From Symmetrospora coprosmae (lineage: Eukaryota; Basidiomycota; Cystobasidiomycetes; Symmetrosporaceae): DNA of 64,000 bases. The position numbers were made by a program, and so were the translations under genes. Shown piece after piece: positions 1 through 10,937 of the stretch (positions within the stretch are counted from its first letter, which is position 1; every line of letters starts with the position of its first letter). The notes beneath the pieces are model-generated. The model had not been told where the DNA came from. It searched no databases and saw nothing but the letters and a program-made list of their open reading frames with translations. The stretch covers positions 1-64,000 of the forward strand of contig VUYT01000021.1 of NCBI GenBank assembly GCA_008802785.1, in the 5' to 3' direction.

Positions 1-371
1 GCGGATGCTCGGAAGCCTGTCACTCAAGAGACCATGGCCGGCAAGGAGGACTTCATTCGCTCGAGGTGAGCTAATGACTCTTGTCATTGAGCGCACGGCC
101 AGTCTGACGATTGCTTGCACCCCCCAGTGTCCACAAGTGCACCAAAGTCGGTACCTCTGTGCTCAACCAGCGGCTGCTACAATGCGAGAAGTGCTTCCGC
201 ATCTACAACAGGGACACCTGCGCGTCGTTCGTCATCGCACAGATCGGGGAGCACATTCTCATCCACAGGCAGCATCCTTTCAAGGCGTGGAAGAGTGCAG
301 CAGAACGGGCTGAAGGCAAGGGCAAGGGGCGGCCTGAACCGAGGGAGGGCAATAAACGTAGGCGGTTATAA
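1..371 (+). CDS. 3' end of a protein with a TnpB/Fanzor-like C-terminal zinc ribbon (partial)
   Basis: Only the last two exons are inside the window: 1-65 and 128-371, joined by a GTGAGC...CCCAG intron (66-127) in matching phase. The reading frame is open to the left edge, so the start lies outside. The visible protein of about 102 residues has a Cys-containing segment (KCTKVGTSVLNQ, then QCEKC) followed by YNRDTCASFVIA. This resembles the end of TnpB/OrfB and eukaryotic Fanzor proteins, where a zinc ribbon precedes an RD-x-x-A-x-x-x-I motif that carries the last RuvC aspartate. In TnpB-type ribbons the first knuckle is usually CxxC; here the second Cys position reads Val, so the ribbon is atypical. 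The tail is Lys/Arg-rich. The family call rests on this short stretch only. An unrelated zinc-ribbon protein is the main alternative. Confidence 0.45.
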
Positions 372-572
372 CCGTGCCAACATACAATCGGGAAGTTTTA
401 TAAAGATTTTCCCCGGCGAGATTGCCTAGTGCATCCGCCAGCCGTTGTAAACTCTATAGTGTAGCGGCCAATCCCGAGCCCCCATGGCCCATGGGCTCCT
501 CAGTTCGCCTCTGGACCGCATAGCAAGCAGCATCTGCATCTGCATCTGCATCACAGAGAACAGTACACAGAC

Positions 573-1017
573 ATGCCCGTCGGAGCCATCACTTCCACAG
601 TCCGGCACTCGCTGCCACCCGTGACGGGCAAGCTGAGGTGAGTGGGCAGAATGGCAGCAGCAGCGGGCGAATGCTCTGTGAAGGGCATCACGCTGAGATG
701 GACGATGACCGGTTGAGCAGGAAGCGTCTCATCCTCGACCTGTCCGTGTCCATGGGCATGGGCGTCGCTGCCGGATACGCTTGGTGCGTCCTTGTTCACT
801 GTCCTGCTTTCCTGCGCAGGCCTGCCCGCTGATTCCGCAACCCCGACCTGGCAGGTGGTACGGATGGCAGTGAGTGCGGCCGGATGGAGTGGGCTGGGAG
901 CGGGAGGGCAACGGCTAACGCATGCATGGATTCACGCTCCCCTACAGTGTCAAGAAGATCGAACAGCGCGATGCCTGGTACCTCAAGTACGAGCAGGAGC
1001 GGGCAGAGAACCAGTAA
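573..1017 (+). CDS. COX9: Cytochrome c oxidase subunit 7a-type (COX9)
   Basis: Four exons (573-637, 721-783, 855-869, 948-1017) join in phase to a 70-residue protein, close to the small size of fungal Cox9. Cox9 is a single-pass inner-membrane subunit of complex IV. The sequence shows a short polar N-terminus, a basic KRLILDLS stretch, a hydrophobic segment with small residues (MGMGVAAGYAWWYGWH, about residues 33-48) and a charged tail (KKIEQRDAWYLKYEQ) facing the other side. This is the layout of yeast Cox9, whose tail has a similar hydrophobic-to-KREKFY pattern. The third exon is only 15 nt and supplies part of the Trp/Tyr-rich end of the membrane helix. Each intron has a GT donor and CAG acceptor. 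No cleavable presequence is obvious, as expected. Nearby genes are unrelated. Confidence 0.82.
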
Positions 1018-1576
1018 TGGATGAGCCGCTTCAACGTGTGAGTGCTCCACCCCGCTGCTCTGTGTGTGCCGGCTACATGCTCATGCTCTGGTCTCTCTGC
1101 CAACAGCTGCTTGTAGAGCGTGTGTACGATATCATGCGTGCAAGGGAAATCCATCTCTGACTGTCTGCGCGCCGTCGTGCCCGGCTACCGTGCCGCTAAG
1201 GCCCTGAGCGAACGGATGAAACCCCATTCTGCGTCCCACCAACAACCCTTGAATCGCACGTTGGCCAGGCAGTTGTCCAGCTCGGGTCCATCGTCCTGAA
1301 CAGCATCGTCAGGCATGCCGGTGACAGGGCGAGCTGAAACACGCTCACAAAGGTGACCCTGCACAGGTCCGCAGGCCCAAGGGCGAATACGCCGCACGCG
1401 GTCAAGAGGATGCACAAGACGGTCCGCACGTAGAGCATGTCTGACTGATGGGTTTGCGCGAGGGAACGATAGAAGGCAGAGAGGCAGTCATGCTTCAGCG
1501 CGTATAGACATCAGCTGCCCTCCATCATACGGAGATGTGCCGGCCAAACACGACTGGCTGAAAGGGCCCACCACGG
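1018..1576. other. Intergenic stretch between COX9 and ORC2
   Basis: This interval lies between two convergent genes, so it should hold their 3' ends. Short open frames on both strands have no recognisable domain and no splice pattern. I see no RNA gene or repeat in it. Confidence 0.5.
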
Positions 1577-3395
1577 CTAATGCCCCTGCTTGACCCTCTC
1601 GACCAGCTCGGCCAAATCCTCCCTATCTATGGCGATCCAGACCCACTCGCCCGCACGCTGCCCCACTTCCTCCTCGTGCTGATCGTCGTCTTCCAACCCT
1701 TCCCCTTCCGGCCGCGTCGAGCTGCTCAGGATGACGCTGTGGTCTCTGAACTCGCGCAGCAGCGCTTCGAACTGGTTGGCGTTGTTTGCGAGGAAGGCGT
1801 CCCGCGCCAGCGAGAAGAGCGTCGCGTACAGCGTCGCGTAAGGCGGCGTCTTGTCCGAACTCAGCGACGTCTGGGTCTGGCCACGGCTCAGGCCCATCTG
1901 ACGCTCGGCGAGGAGCACAAAGACGTCCTTGGCCTTTTGCGTGAGGGACGCGAGGACAAAGGAGGCTGCCTTGGCGCGGGCAGAGGACGAGGCGACGGTG
2001 CTTGGGCCTCCATTCGCGGACGCTTCGGAGGCGAAGAGTGCGGAAGGGAAGAGCGACTGGAAGGTACCGGAGAGGAGCGACTCGACCGTGTATGCGCGGT
2101 AGGTCGGGACGTGGTGATAGAGGATCTTGTAGCCCGCACTCTCGGCCGACCGGTTGTTTGCAAGAGATGCCGGGAAGAGCAAGGGCGCCTTGACGTGGTC
2201 GATGCTGGCCAGCAGGCGGACGTGGGGTGCGAGAAGGGACAGCGTCGCCTGTGCGCGGAACGACCGCAAGCTGTCAATGTTGTGGACGATGAGGTAGGTG
2301 CGCGGATCGGATCGCAGCGCTTCAACAATGGCCTGCGTGCGCTCGTCTAGTTTGGCAGCCGACCTGCCGAGCTTGAGCAGCGCCAGCTCGTCCTCTGTGC
2401 GGTCGAGGACGGCCGCCTCCAGTGCCGCGAGGATCTCGTCGACGCCCAGCGCCGCCACAAAGCCGTGGACGACGACGACCTTGCGCCGGGTTTTGCGCTG
2501 CTTGAGATGCTGGCGGACGAAGGCGTCGAGCACGCGGATCTTGCTGCCGAGACCGTACAGGAGGACGGTGAAGCCCTGCTCGAGCTCGACCGCCCACTGC
2601 GCGTGCAGGGCGGCGTAGGCGCGCTCGAGCTGGTCCAGCTTTCCGTCACGGTGCGAGCGGGGCAGTGCCGCCAGCAGGGACGCCTGCGTGAAGGGCTCAG
2701 ATTCGGCCCAGCGCTCGGACAGACGCGCGTTGGATGTCCGCGCGGGGTGGGACATGGCTCGGAGGTACGCTTCGCCAGACGAGGCCGTGACGAAGGGCTT
2801 TGTCGAGCGCGGAGAGGCTTTCTTGCCGGACTTGGACGGCGTGGGCAGTGCGAGTTCATTGCTGTTGTCGCTCTCGCTGCTCGACGCGCCCTCGTCTGCC
2901 GTCGACGTCGCTCGCATCCGTGCAGCTCGCGAGATGCTCCCTCCCAGCTCGAGCTCTGTCTCCGCTTCCACGACGGACGCCTCTGCATCCGAGCTGGTTC
3001 CTCCATTATCGAGCGAGAGCACTCCATCGCCGTGCCCATCCTCCTCATCGCCGCTGCTGCTGCCGATGTCGCCTATCCGCTGCTTTGCGCGCTTCCTCCC
3101 GCTTTGACGGCGCTCGCTGCTGCCATTGCCATTGCCGTTGCTTGCGAGCAGGAGGCCAGCTGCGACCTCGTCTTCATCGTCGTCGTCGCCCTCAAGATCA
3201 AGATCAAGCTCCATATGCTCTGCATACGTGTCATCCTGCGCATCCTGGTCTATGGCTCGCCGTTTCCCCTGCGCTCTTGACGAGACTGTCCGTTCGTTGC
3301 CCGACGACGCGTCTCCCCAGCCGTCAGCCTGGCGTTGCCCACCCTGACTGAGCACGCCAGGAGGCAGCAGCAGCGAGGTCAGACTCACGGGCCAT
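1577..3395 (-). CDS. ORC2: Origin recognition complex subunit 2
   Basis: ORC2 is part of the nuclear six-subunit complex that marks replication origins and loads the MCM helicase. The C-terminal two thirds carries the family core: FTVLLYGLGSKIRVLDAF (a degenerate ATPase-like motif typical of ORC2), VVVVHGFVAALGVDEIL, and YLIVHNIDSLRSFRAQ followed by VRLLASIDHVKAPLLF. The N-terminal third is acidic, Ser-rich and probably disordered, with runs such as DLEGDDDDEDE. The long open frame has no ATG at its head. I propose a 7-nt first coding exon, ATGGCCC (3389-3395), a GTGAGT donor and a GGACAG acceptor, giving intron 3286-3388 and a protein of about 571 residues starting MALSSRAQ. The body is certain; this start is inference. 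The gene is divergent from the transporter, with only about 270 bases between them. Confidence 0.88.
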
Positions 3396-3662
3396 GCTTA
3401 TAGATACAACAATCCAAGAGGAGATGCTGACGCTGATGCTGATGGTGCTGGTGCTCGTCAATGGGCTGTCGAAAAAGCTCTGTCCGTTTCCACCGGCGGG
3501 CTTCTTGTCCTCCGCTGTCAGCCGCCGCCGTCGCGAGAATTGCCCGATAGCGATAACCGACTCACACTGACTGCGGCTGCTGCTCCGTTTCTGAAGTACT
3601 GACTGACTGCTTCACATCACGAGTTACGCTCACTCACGCATCAGTCCCTCTGTCCTGTCACC

Positions 3663-6219
3663 ATGACGCAAGATTCGTCGGACACCGTCCGCGCCCGCAT
3701 ACGAACAACTTCGTCAAATTCGGCCACTTCCAGCAGCATCGCGCCTGGAACGTCACATGGCCTCTCAGCCCGTCGCCGCTCGGAGCGTATATCGAATGCC
3801 TCATCGCAGGTCGCCATCGCGCTGCCTGTCGAGCCCAGGGTCATCGCCGCTACCCTGGAGGGATCTGCTCTCGCAAACGATGAGGAGGGCGACGAGAACA
3901 GCGTCGACGTCCGAGCGCGCTACGGGCGCAAAGCGAGTAGAGGCGCAGAGAAGGGAGAGTCTGCCGGGTTGACGCGGGGAGATGGCAATCGCAGGCTGTC
4001 GACGCTGTCAAACCAGAACAGCGGCTTCCAGCGCCTGCGAGCATTGTCTAAAGCCTCCGCCGTTCGCGCAGATGCGCACGCAGACAGTGTCAAGCTGGCA
4101 GGCGATGGAGGCGTCCAGCGCAGGCTGTCCAATCTGTCCTCTTCCAAGCCCGACCTCGATGTCGCTCTCACCGCGCGCTCATTAGCCGAGCCGGAGGAGG
4201 ACGACAGGAAGAGAATTGAAGAGAGCATCACCACTCTTCCGCTCACTCCGTCATCCACACAGCTTCCGCACCTCTCGCGGTCGAACGCACATGCGGTAGA
4301 GCAGCTCGAGATGGTCGAGGACGACCGCGATACTGGCAAGCTCGGCGAGCTCCGAGGCGCGCTCGTCATGGCCGTGACCGGTGTAGCACAGCTCCTCGAC
4401 AACGTCAGCATGACATCCGTCAACATCGCGCTGCCAGACATCGGGCGCTCCCTGAACATCGGCTCCGGCGACCTCGAGTGGCTCATCTCGGCCTACGCGC
4501 TCACTTTCGCTGGCTTCCTCCTCCTCGCTGGCGTCATGGCCGACCGCTACGGCAAGAAGACGGTCTTCCTGTCAAGCCTGATCTGGCTGTCTCTGTGGAC
4601 GCTCAGTGAGATCCACTCTTTCCTAGTGTTGCGTAGCCGGGCGGCTGATTCGGCCTCTACAGTCTGCGGCTTTGCACAGACCGAGATCCAGTTAATCATC
4701 TTTCGGGCTATCCAAGGCTTGGGCGCCGCTGGAACCGTGCCTTCTGCCATTGGCATCATCTCAACCTACTGTGCGTGTCTCAGCGCATCACTGGCCGTTT
4801 CATCGCGCTGGCTGACGTTATTCTCATTTTACAGTCCTCGGACATGATAGGAACCGCGCTCTGAGTATTTTTGGCGCTTGCGGAGCTATCGGTACGCCTC
4901 TTTATGTTCCATCGCTGACCCGCTCAACATGCTAATCTACACGTTCTCGCGCAGGCTTTGTACTCGGACTCGTCGCAGGCGGCCTTTTTACGGCTCTCCT
5001 CGGCTGGCGCTACATCTTCCGTGTCACTTCGCCCGTCGGCTTTGCGGTAGCCGTCGTTGCCTTCTTTGTTCTGCCAAAGGACCGGGACATTGCAGGTCCA
5101 AAGCCTGCTCTCGACTTCCTCGGCGCAGGGCTAGGTACAGGCGGTATGATCCTCCTCACCTTCTGCTTGAGCAGCGGCGGAGTTGTCGGATGGAGCAAGT
5201 GAGGGAATCGCTCGCATACATGCTCCTGCCAACGCTAATTCCGTTCATCCTCGACAGAGCCTACATTATCGCCCTCATCATTGTCTCGGTCCTCATGCTC
5301 GTCAGCTTCGCGTACGCCGAGAAGAAGGTCAAGCAGCCCATCATGCCGCTCTATCTCTGGCGCACACCTAACTTCGCAGCTACTTGGCTCGTTGGCTTCT
5401 TCGTCTATTGCTTCTGGGGCACAGTCGTTCTCTACATAGTCCTGTGAGCGCGCCTCCGCCTGGCTTTGAGTAGGTGCAGGTATGCTGATTTGCGGTGAGC
5501 GCCGATATCTACATAGCGTCGCCCAGGAAATCAAGCATCTTGACCCGCTCCGCACCGCCGCCTACTACGCTCCCATGGGTGCAATAGGCCTCATCGCCTC
5601 GGTCGCAACAGGCCGAGTCGCTCACGCCGTTCCCGTACGCGTCCTCCTCACAACCGGCATGCTCGTCTGCGCCATCACTCCAATCCCAATCGCAGTCATG
5701 AAGCCCGAGACATCGTTCTGGCTTTCGTGCTTCCCGACGAGCATCCTCGGAGTGACGGGCATCAGCATCAGCTACAACTCGATTTCCATCGCGTGGGTGC
5801 CCTGTCTGTCGGTATCTCCCGCCGCGAATGCTCGAAGGCTGATCAATGAACGCTCACTCTGCGCAGGATGATGGCTGCCGTGCCGCCTGCAGCAAAGTCG
5901 CTGGCAGGAGGTCTGGCAAACACGGCCTTCCAGCTAGGAAACGGCGTCGGTCTGGCCATTGCGTCAGCTGTCGCACAGGCAGTGCTCAAGAATAATACGT
6001 CACCTACAGCGCTCCTGGAGAGCTTCCAGGCGTGAGTGAAGCCCGTGCTGCACCGCCTCGAGGTCCGATACATGCTGATCAGCCCCATGTGCCCCTCCTT
6101 AACCGTACGCTCGCAGTGCCATGTGGGCGTGCGTAGGATTCTGCGTGCTGGGAGCGGTGCTCAGCTGGTTCGGCGCGAAGCCCGGCAAGGTATTCGTGGC
6201 CGGACCGGTAGCACATTAG
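3663..6219 (+). CDS. MFS drug/ion transporter, DHA2-like family
   Basis: Eight exons (3663-4605, 4663-4770, 4835-4891, 4955-5198, 5258-5443, 5517-5792, 5867-6031, 6117-6219) join cleanly to 693 residues. After about 235 polar residues, many membrane helices follow. The first carries AQLLDNVSMTSVNIALP, a motif-C-like signature of the DHA2 (14-helix) drug:H+ antiporters. The loop GVMADRYGKKTVFL matches MFS motif A (GxLaDrxGrkxxl), and FRAIQGLGAAGTVPSA matches motif B. Fungal relatives include the Atr1/Sge1/Aqr-type exporters of drugs or boron. The likely site is the plasma membrane or vacuole, driven by protons. The substrate cannot be told from sequence. The Ser/Arg-rich N-terminal extension, with repeated R-R-L-S-N/T-L-S patterns (possible basophilic kinase sites), is unusually long for the family. 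Confidence 0.88.
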
Positions 6220-6765
6220 AGCAATGACGGCATATCGGTAGTATCAGTATAGACTTTCTCGCTTACGACTTCTGGGCACATGCGCTCTCTCCGATGCCGA
6301 AGAAACGCAGGCTTTCGGAGGCAGAGCTAAACGCATTCGACAGGCACTCTGCTTACTCACGTACGCGCTACCGTGCTAGCGCGCCTGCGGAACTGGGTGA
6401 GCCTGCTGCTCCGCAATATCTGCAGGCTCGCTTAAGAGGAATGAGCAGGGTCCTGCGCATCGCGAGCCTGCGCAGTGCTCGGCTTACTGATGTCGAGCTG
6501 GCTTGTGACGTGCTCCCGACCGCTGATGTTCCAAGACGGTGGAACACCAGCGCCTGGGCTCTGACTACAAATTCGAGGGTGCTTCTCAATGTCTTTCTTT
6601 CTTTCCCTTCCTCATCCTCTCGCCCCAGCAGTTGAGGACCAACTGCCCATGAATAGCTACTGACTCTCTGGGCGGCCTTACGGGCCGTCTCACACAGGTC
6701 GCTATCGCCGGGCTCCTGGCCACTGACAAATTACCTACAACTGGAACGCGACGAGCGATGTCCAG
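6220..6765. other. Stretch before the coiled-coil gene, possible upstream exons
   Basis: An open frame from 6294 to 6635 starts with MPKKRRLSEAELNAF and could be a first exon of the gene that follows. I could not find a set of donors and acceptors that links it in phase to the exon at 6766. It may also hold the promoter of that gene and the 3' end of the transporter. Nothing else is recognisable. Confidence 0.25.
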
Positions 6766-7880
6766 CAGCGCCTCGATGTCTTTAAGGTCGCGGGCAAGAC
6801 GTGGACGGTGCGTCAGCTATATTGCGCAGTCCACGCCCATATACTGATTCTGCTTCACCACAGCCCTGCATCAACAACCTCAGCGAAGGGTATCGCATGC
6901 AGCGGATGGTGAGCTCGCGCCTTGTCGTCACGCCGCGGCAGCAGCTGACGCGCCATCCCCGCGCTTTACAGGTCTCCGAAATCATCCTGGAGGACCTCGC
7001 GCACCTCACGCAGCGGGTACACAGTCTCGAGTCGTCCGAGAGGACGTCCCAGGCTACCATCTCGGCGCTGCAAGCTGCCAATGAGGCCCTCGAGCGCGCC
7101 GATGCAAAGGGAAAGGAGGCCAACGCGCGGGAGCAGGCAATGCTCCGAGATGAGAACCAGGTGCTACGTTCCGACAACGAAGCGCTGCTGGGGCGATTGC
7201 AGGCCCTCGAGACCTGGAAAACGACCGTTTCGAAAGACGTTGAGGACATTCCCGTGAGTGCTCGCTGTTGCGTGAGCCTCTGTAGATTCCGACGTGCGCT
7301 AACGTGTTACCATGTCTCAGATCCTGAAGAATCTTACCAGCTCCGTCAGCGCGCAAAATGACGTGCTCAAGAAGAGCACCGACAGCGTTCTGACCATCCT
7401 GTCCGGCCACGTCTTGCCGGCGACGCGGAGACGTATCGCATCGCATCCGACGCCGATGCAAGCGCCTGTAAGGAGCTCGCGGCGGACATCGACAACCGCC
7501 TGCATGCCCTGTCGGAAAACCTCGACGACGTCGCCTTCGCCAACCGACAGTCTGTGGAGCTCAAGCTCAAGGCCGAGTCGGTGCAAGAGCGCGTAGAGGA
7601 GCTTGCCGGCGAGGTCTCTGAGCACCACCAGGCTACGGAGCACTTGGCAGAGCAGACCGGCAGCGCCTGGAAGAGAGCAGCTCGCCACGCTCGAGGTGCC
7701 GACCTCTCCAAGCAAGAGGTCGAGGAGATCGCAGCCGGCATGCGGGAGCTGGTGCCGTGGGCCGCAGATGTCGGAGGGGCGGCAGCGGTCGCGGACGAAG
7801 CGCGTGTCGCCATCGACGCCACGAACTTTGCAACGCGCGACCTCGTCAACTCGCTCGGCCTCACGACTTCGCAGCTGTAG
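6766..7880 (+). CDS. Coiled-coil protein of unknown function (5' end uncertain)
   Basis: Exons 6766-6807, 6864-6908 and 6972-7253 join in phase. A further exon starts at 7321 after a good CTAAC...CTCAG acceptor, and the frame ends with TAG at 7878-7880. The protein is almost entirely heptad-like: EIILEDLAHLTQRVHSLE, LERADAKGKEANAREQ, QVLRSDNEALLGRLQALE, LKLKAESVQERVEELAGE. It is therefore probably an elongated coiled coil, perhaps a scaffold or cytoskeletal factor. I recognise no family. Between about 7381 and 7431 the coding frame moves by one register. Either a 44-nt intron with a weak GTTCTG donor (7387-7430) is removed, or there is a base error or frameshift. The true start is probably further upstream. 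Downstream it converges on the PIN-like gene. Confidence 0.5.
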
Positions 7881-8202
7881 CAGACTGCTCCGCTCATCGT
7901 GACCTCCATCTCGTGCTGCCGCCGCTTCGCCTGTTCTGGCGGGAGCATGGCAGCTCTCTGGTGCATCTGTCCGCCAGCGACTACGCTAACTCCCGCTGCA
8001 GAGCAAGATACAATACTTTTACGCTCTCTTCGTCAGTTGGATTCTCAGGTGCGGTGTGCGCACTGTCTCGCGCAAGGCAAGTGCAAAGCTGACGTGTTTC
8101 TCCATTGCGGGGCATACTGAGTGATTGCGGAGACGAGGCTTCGGGTATCGATACAGCGTGAGTCTGGCGCTAGCATTGCGCAACGTCCTTTTACTTGGCC
8201 AA
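7881..8202. other. Convergent intergenic gap
   Basis: This gap lies between the 3' ends of the coiled-coil gene and the PIN-like transporter. I see no gene, repeat or RNA here. Confidence 0.5.
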
Positions 8203-10441
8203 CTACTGACGCTCCGCAATCTCTAGACCAATCTGTGCGCGGATAAGGAAGTCAGCGAGGGACCGAGAAGTGAAACAAGGTAAGTTTGACTTACCAGCAC
8301 TGCGAGGATGACCGTTGGGAAGGTGACGACGACGTAGCTCCAGAAGAGCGTCTTGCTGATGAGTCTTTCGAAACTTGCCCCAGATGCCTGGGTCCTGCGG
8401 TCCGGAGAAGAGCAGAGGAAGGTCAGCCTTCGAGCGGAGATTAGGAGGAGAGAAGCGACGAGGAACGCACATCTGGGCCAAGGTGATGGCAGGTGCAGAG
8501 GAGATTACGAGCACGGCAGTGACGATGAAGACAGGGTCGTCGGCAATGTTGTTCGTCTTGATGCTCCACCACGCAAGGAGCGGAATCATGACTGCGGGCA
8601 ATTTATTAGCACTTGGACAGCATATCCAGTGAACGGACAACTTACCCAGGGGCGCAACGATCATGCGACTTGTCACACTGACAAAGACAGTCCTGCCTTC
8701 GCCCTTCTTGCCCTTGCTCTCGACGACACTGTCCTCGTCCTTGCTCTTGCTGCTCGGCAGGCTAAAGTACGCCGAGAAGCGCTCGCGCAGCGTTGACGTT
8801 GTGCTGGCCTTGCGCTTCAGGGCCGACTTGCGCCCACCTGCGTTCTTGCCGGGCGTAGCAGGCGATGCCGGGTCAGGCTCCACCACAAAGTACGAGCCGA
8901 GGACAACGAGCGTGATGGGGACCGAGCAGTTGCCGGCGGACTTGATGGCACTGGCAGCAGCGGATAGGTCAGCGCGGATCTCGCGCAAGACGGATACACG
9001 GCACTCACTTTCGGACGGGCAGCAGCTCATCCATGAACTTCTGCAGCGGCGGGATGCAGGCGACAATGAGCGAGAGAAGTGCGGCGTAGAGCGGCGCCGT
9101 CATGAAGGCCTGGAAGCCGCGGATGAAGTTGCTCGTAGGCCTGACGATCCACTTCTTAAGCCAGGATGCCGTCTTCTTGCGCATCCGCCTGAGCTTTGCC
9201 TGGCGGGCTGACCGGCTCGGCTCAGTGCGCTCGCGGCGGCCGATGCCCTCGTAGTCATCCTCCTCGTCCGTGCCCTCCTCGTCTGACGTGCTGCTCTCGC
9301 CTCCCTCCGACGACGCGTAGCTGCTCGCTGCAGGCGTGCGCGAGGGCGTGTTGGGGAAGCTGCGGAAGTTGCTGATCTCTTTCCGGAAGCTCCGCGAGCG
9401 GAGCTCGTTGATGTTGTTGAGCGAGCGATGGAAGTACTCGGCGTCCTCGACATCCTCGCCGTTGCCGAGCGCGGTCCAGCGGCGCACGGGCGCTTTGCGC
9501 GTGAGAGGCTGGACGGGCGGGCGGCCGATGGTGACGGGTCCTTCGGAGAAGCGCGACTTGCGTGGCGTCGGGTTGGTAGACGACGGTTCGGTGGCTGAAG
9601 TAGCACCGCCGTTCTCGTCAATGGTGCCGAGCAGTGGCGCATGGTCGCCGTGTCGCTCCTCCGACTCTATTCCATCGCTCTGAGGCTGTGCGTTGCCCGC
9701 CTCTACCTCCTCGTCCTCCTTTGGTGCCTCGTCATCTGCCGTCGAGAGCAGCTTGATGCCGTATGACCAGCGCAGGATGATGCCGAGCGTCGAGAAGAGG
9801 ACCAGGTACGATAGAGCGCGTCCGAGCATGGCGTCTTTCGTGTCGTGCGCACCCCAGCGCAGCCCGTCGACCGTGTACGTCAGTGACTGCATCAGAGCGA
9901 TCGGGAGCGAGTTGCTGTTGTACAGTGTCAGTGCGATCTCAGATATAATGCGCAGAGCGACACACCTGTTCATGAACATGGCGCACGCGACTGCGAACGC
10001 GCGCTGCGACTTTGAGAGGCGGAAGACGACGCCCATGACGTAGGCGATGACTGCGGAGACGAGCGAGACGATGACGAAGCTGAAAATGGACGCATTAGCT
10101 CGTACAGCTCGTGTTCGGCTGATTTAGCGAGCGCGCTCACCCAACGGGGACAATCCATAGTTCTGCGAGCTTTGCCGGCGTCAATGTGAAGGCGACCTTG
10201 CCAAAGCTGCGGGGCAACGTCAGCAAGGTTCGCAGTAGGGTTGCAGCGAGATCAGTGACGCACAGTAGAGCAGGCGTGAAGATGGATTGATTGAGCTGTG
10301 GGCGGGAGAGTCAGTACGGGCTCGCGCGTGCATGACGGCGAACACACCTTGTTGAGCGTGCGCTTCGTCTTTGCGTCGACGATGCCCTTCTTTCCGAGGT
10401 AGTAGCCGACTGTGAATGCAATGTCAGACGTGCACAGCTCG

Positions 10442-10480
<39 letters not shown>

Positions 10481-10687
10481 GTTGCGCACCTATGCAAAGC
10501 AGAAAGACCTGCGGGGAGATGGGAGTACGTCAGAGCCGGCCGGTGCCAAAGCTGCGACTGGCAATTGCGCGAGCCACACCTCGAGGATGGCATAGCTGGT
10601 GACCTTGAGGAGTTCCTTGAGCGTTCCCGGATCAGATGTGCCCGACTTTCCCCGTGCAATCTCGACGTATTCGAGCAGGAAGAGCAT
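8203..10687 (-). CDS. PIN-like transporter, auxin efflux carrier family
   Basis: Eleven exons (10580-10687, 10490-10508, 10348-10409, 10264-10295, 10141-10206, 9966-10079, 9009-9914, 8646-8950, 8471-8591, 8295-8394, 8203-8232) give 620 residues with the fold of the auxin efflux carrier/membrane transport protein family. Two hydrophobic bundles flank a large polar loop. Family landmarks are FMNSNSLPIALMQSL near the end of the first bundle, then CSVPITLVVLGSYF, APAITLAQM and FWSYVVVTFPTVILAVLIG in the second. Fungal members related to yeast Ecm3/YNL095C sit mainly in the ER membrane; the substrate is unknown and auxin is not implied. The central loop (about residues 150-400) is acidic and Ser/Arg-rich. 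Exon 2 is only 19 nt. The next intron carries a CTG/CAG triplet run. Confidence 0.88.
10445..10477. repeat. (CTG)11 triplet repeat inside an intron
   Basis: Eleven perfect CTG units on the + strand (CAG on the transcribed strand) lie in the intron between exons 2 and 3 of the PIN-like gene. The run is close to the GTGCGC donor. Being intronic, it is not translated in the spliced message. Confidence 0.9.
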
Positions 10688-10937
10688 TCTTTTCGAGGTG
10701 GTGGATGCGTCAGTCGTCGAAAGCCAAGGGCAGGGAGGGCGGCACGTGGGCTACGATAAAGCAAGCAGAGACGGCGATGACAGACACTGAACGACGGTAG
10801 TGACGTGCACAGCAGCAGTATTGAATGGTGTCGCATCATTGGGACGTGCACACTGCTACAACGCTCGGCCAGCTCGATGCGTTCCGCACCTGCGCAAGTC
10901 CGGTCGCATCCGCATGGAATAGACCGTGACCCACCCA

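Noticed and set aside
1580-2350. Open frame of 256 codons opposite ORC2
   Set aside because: It is antisense to the ORC2 core and contains no conserved motif.
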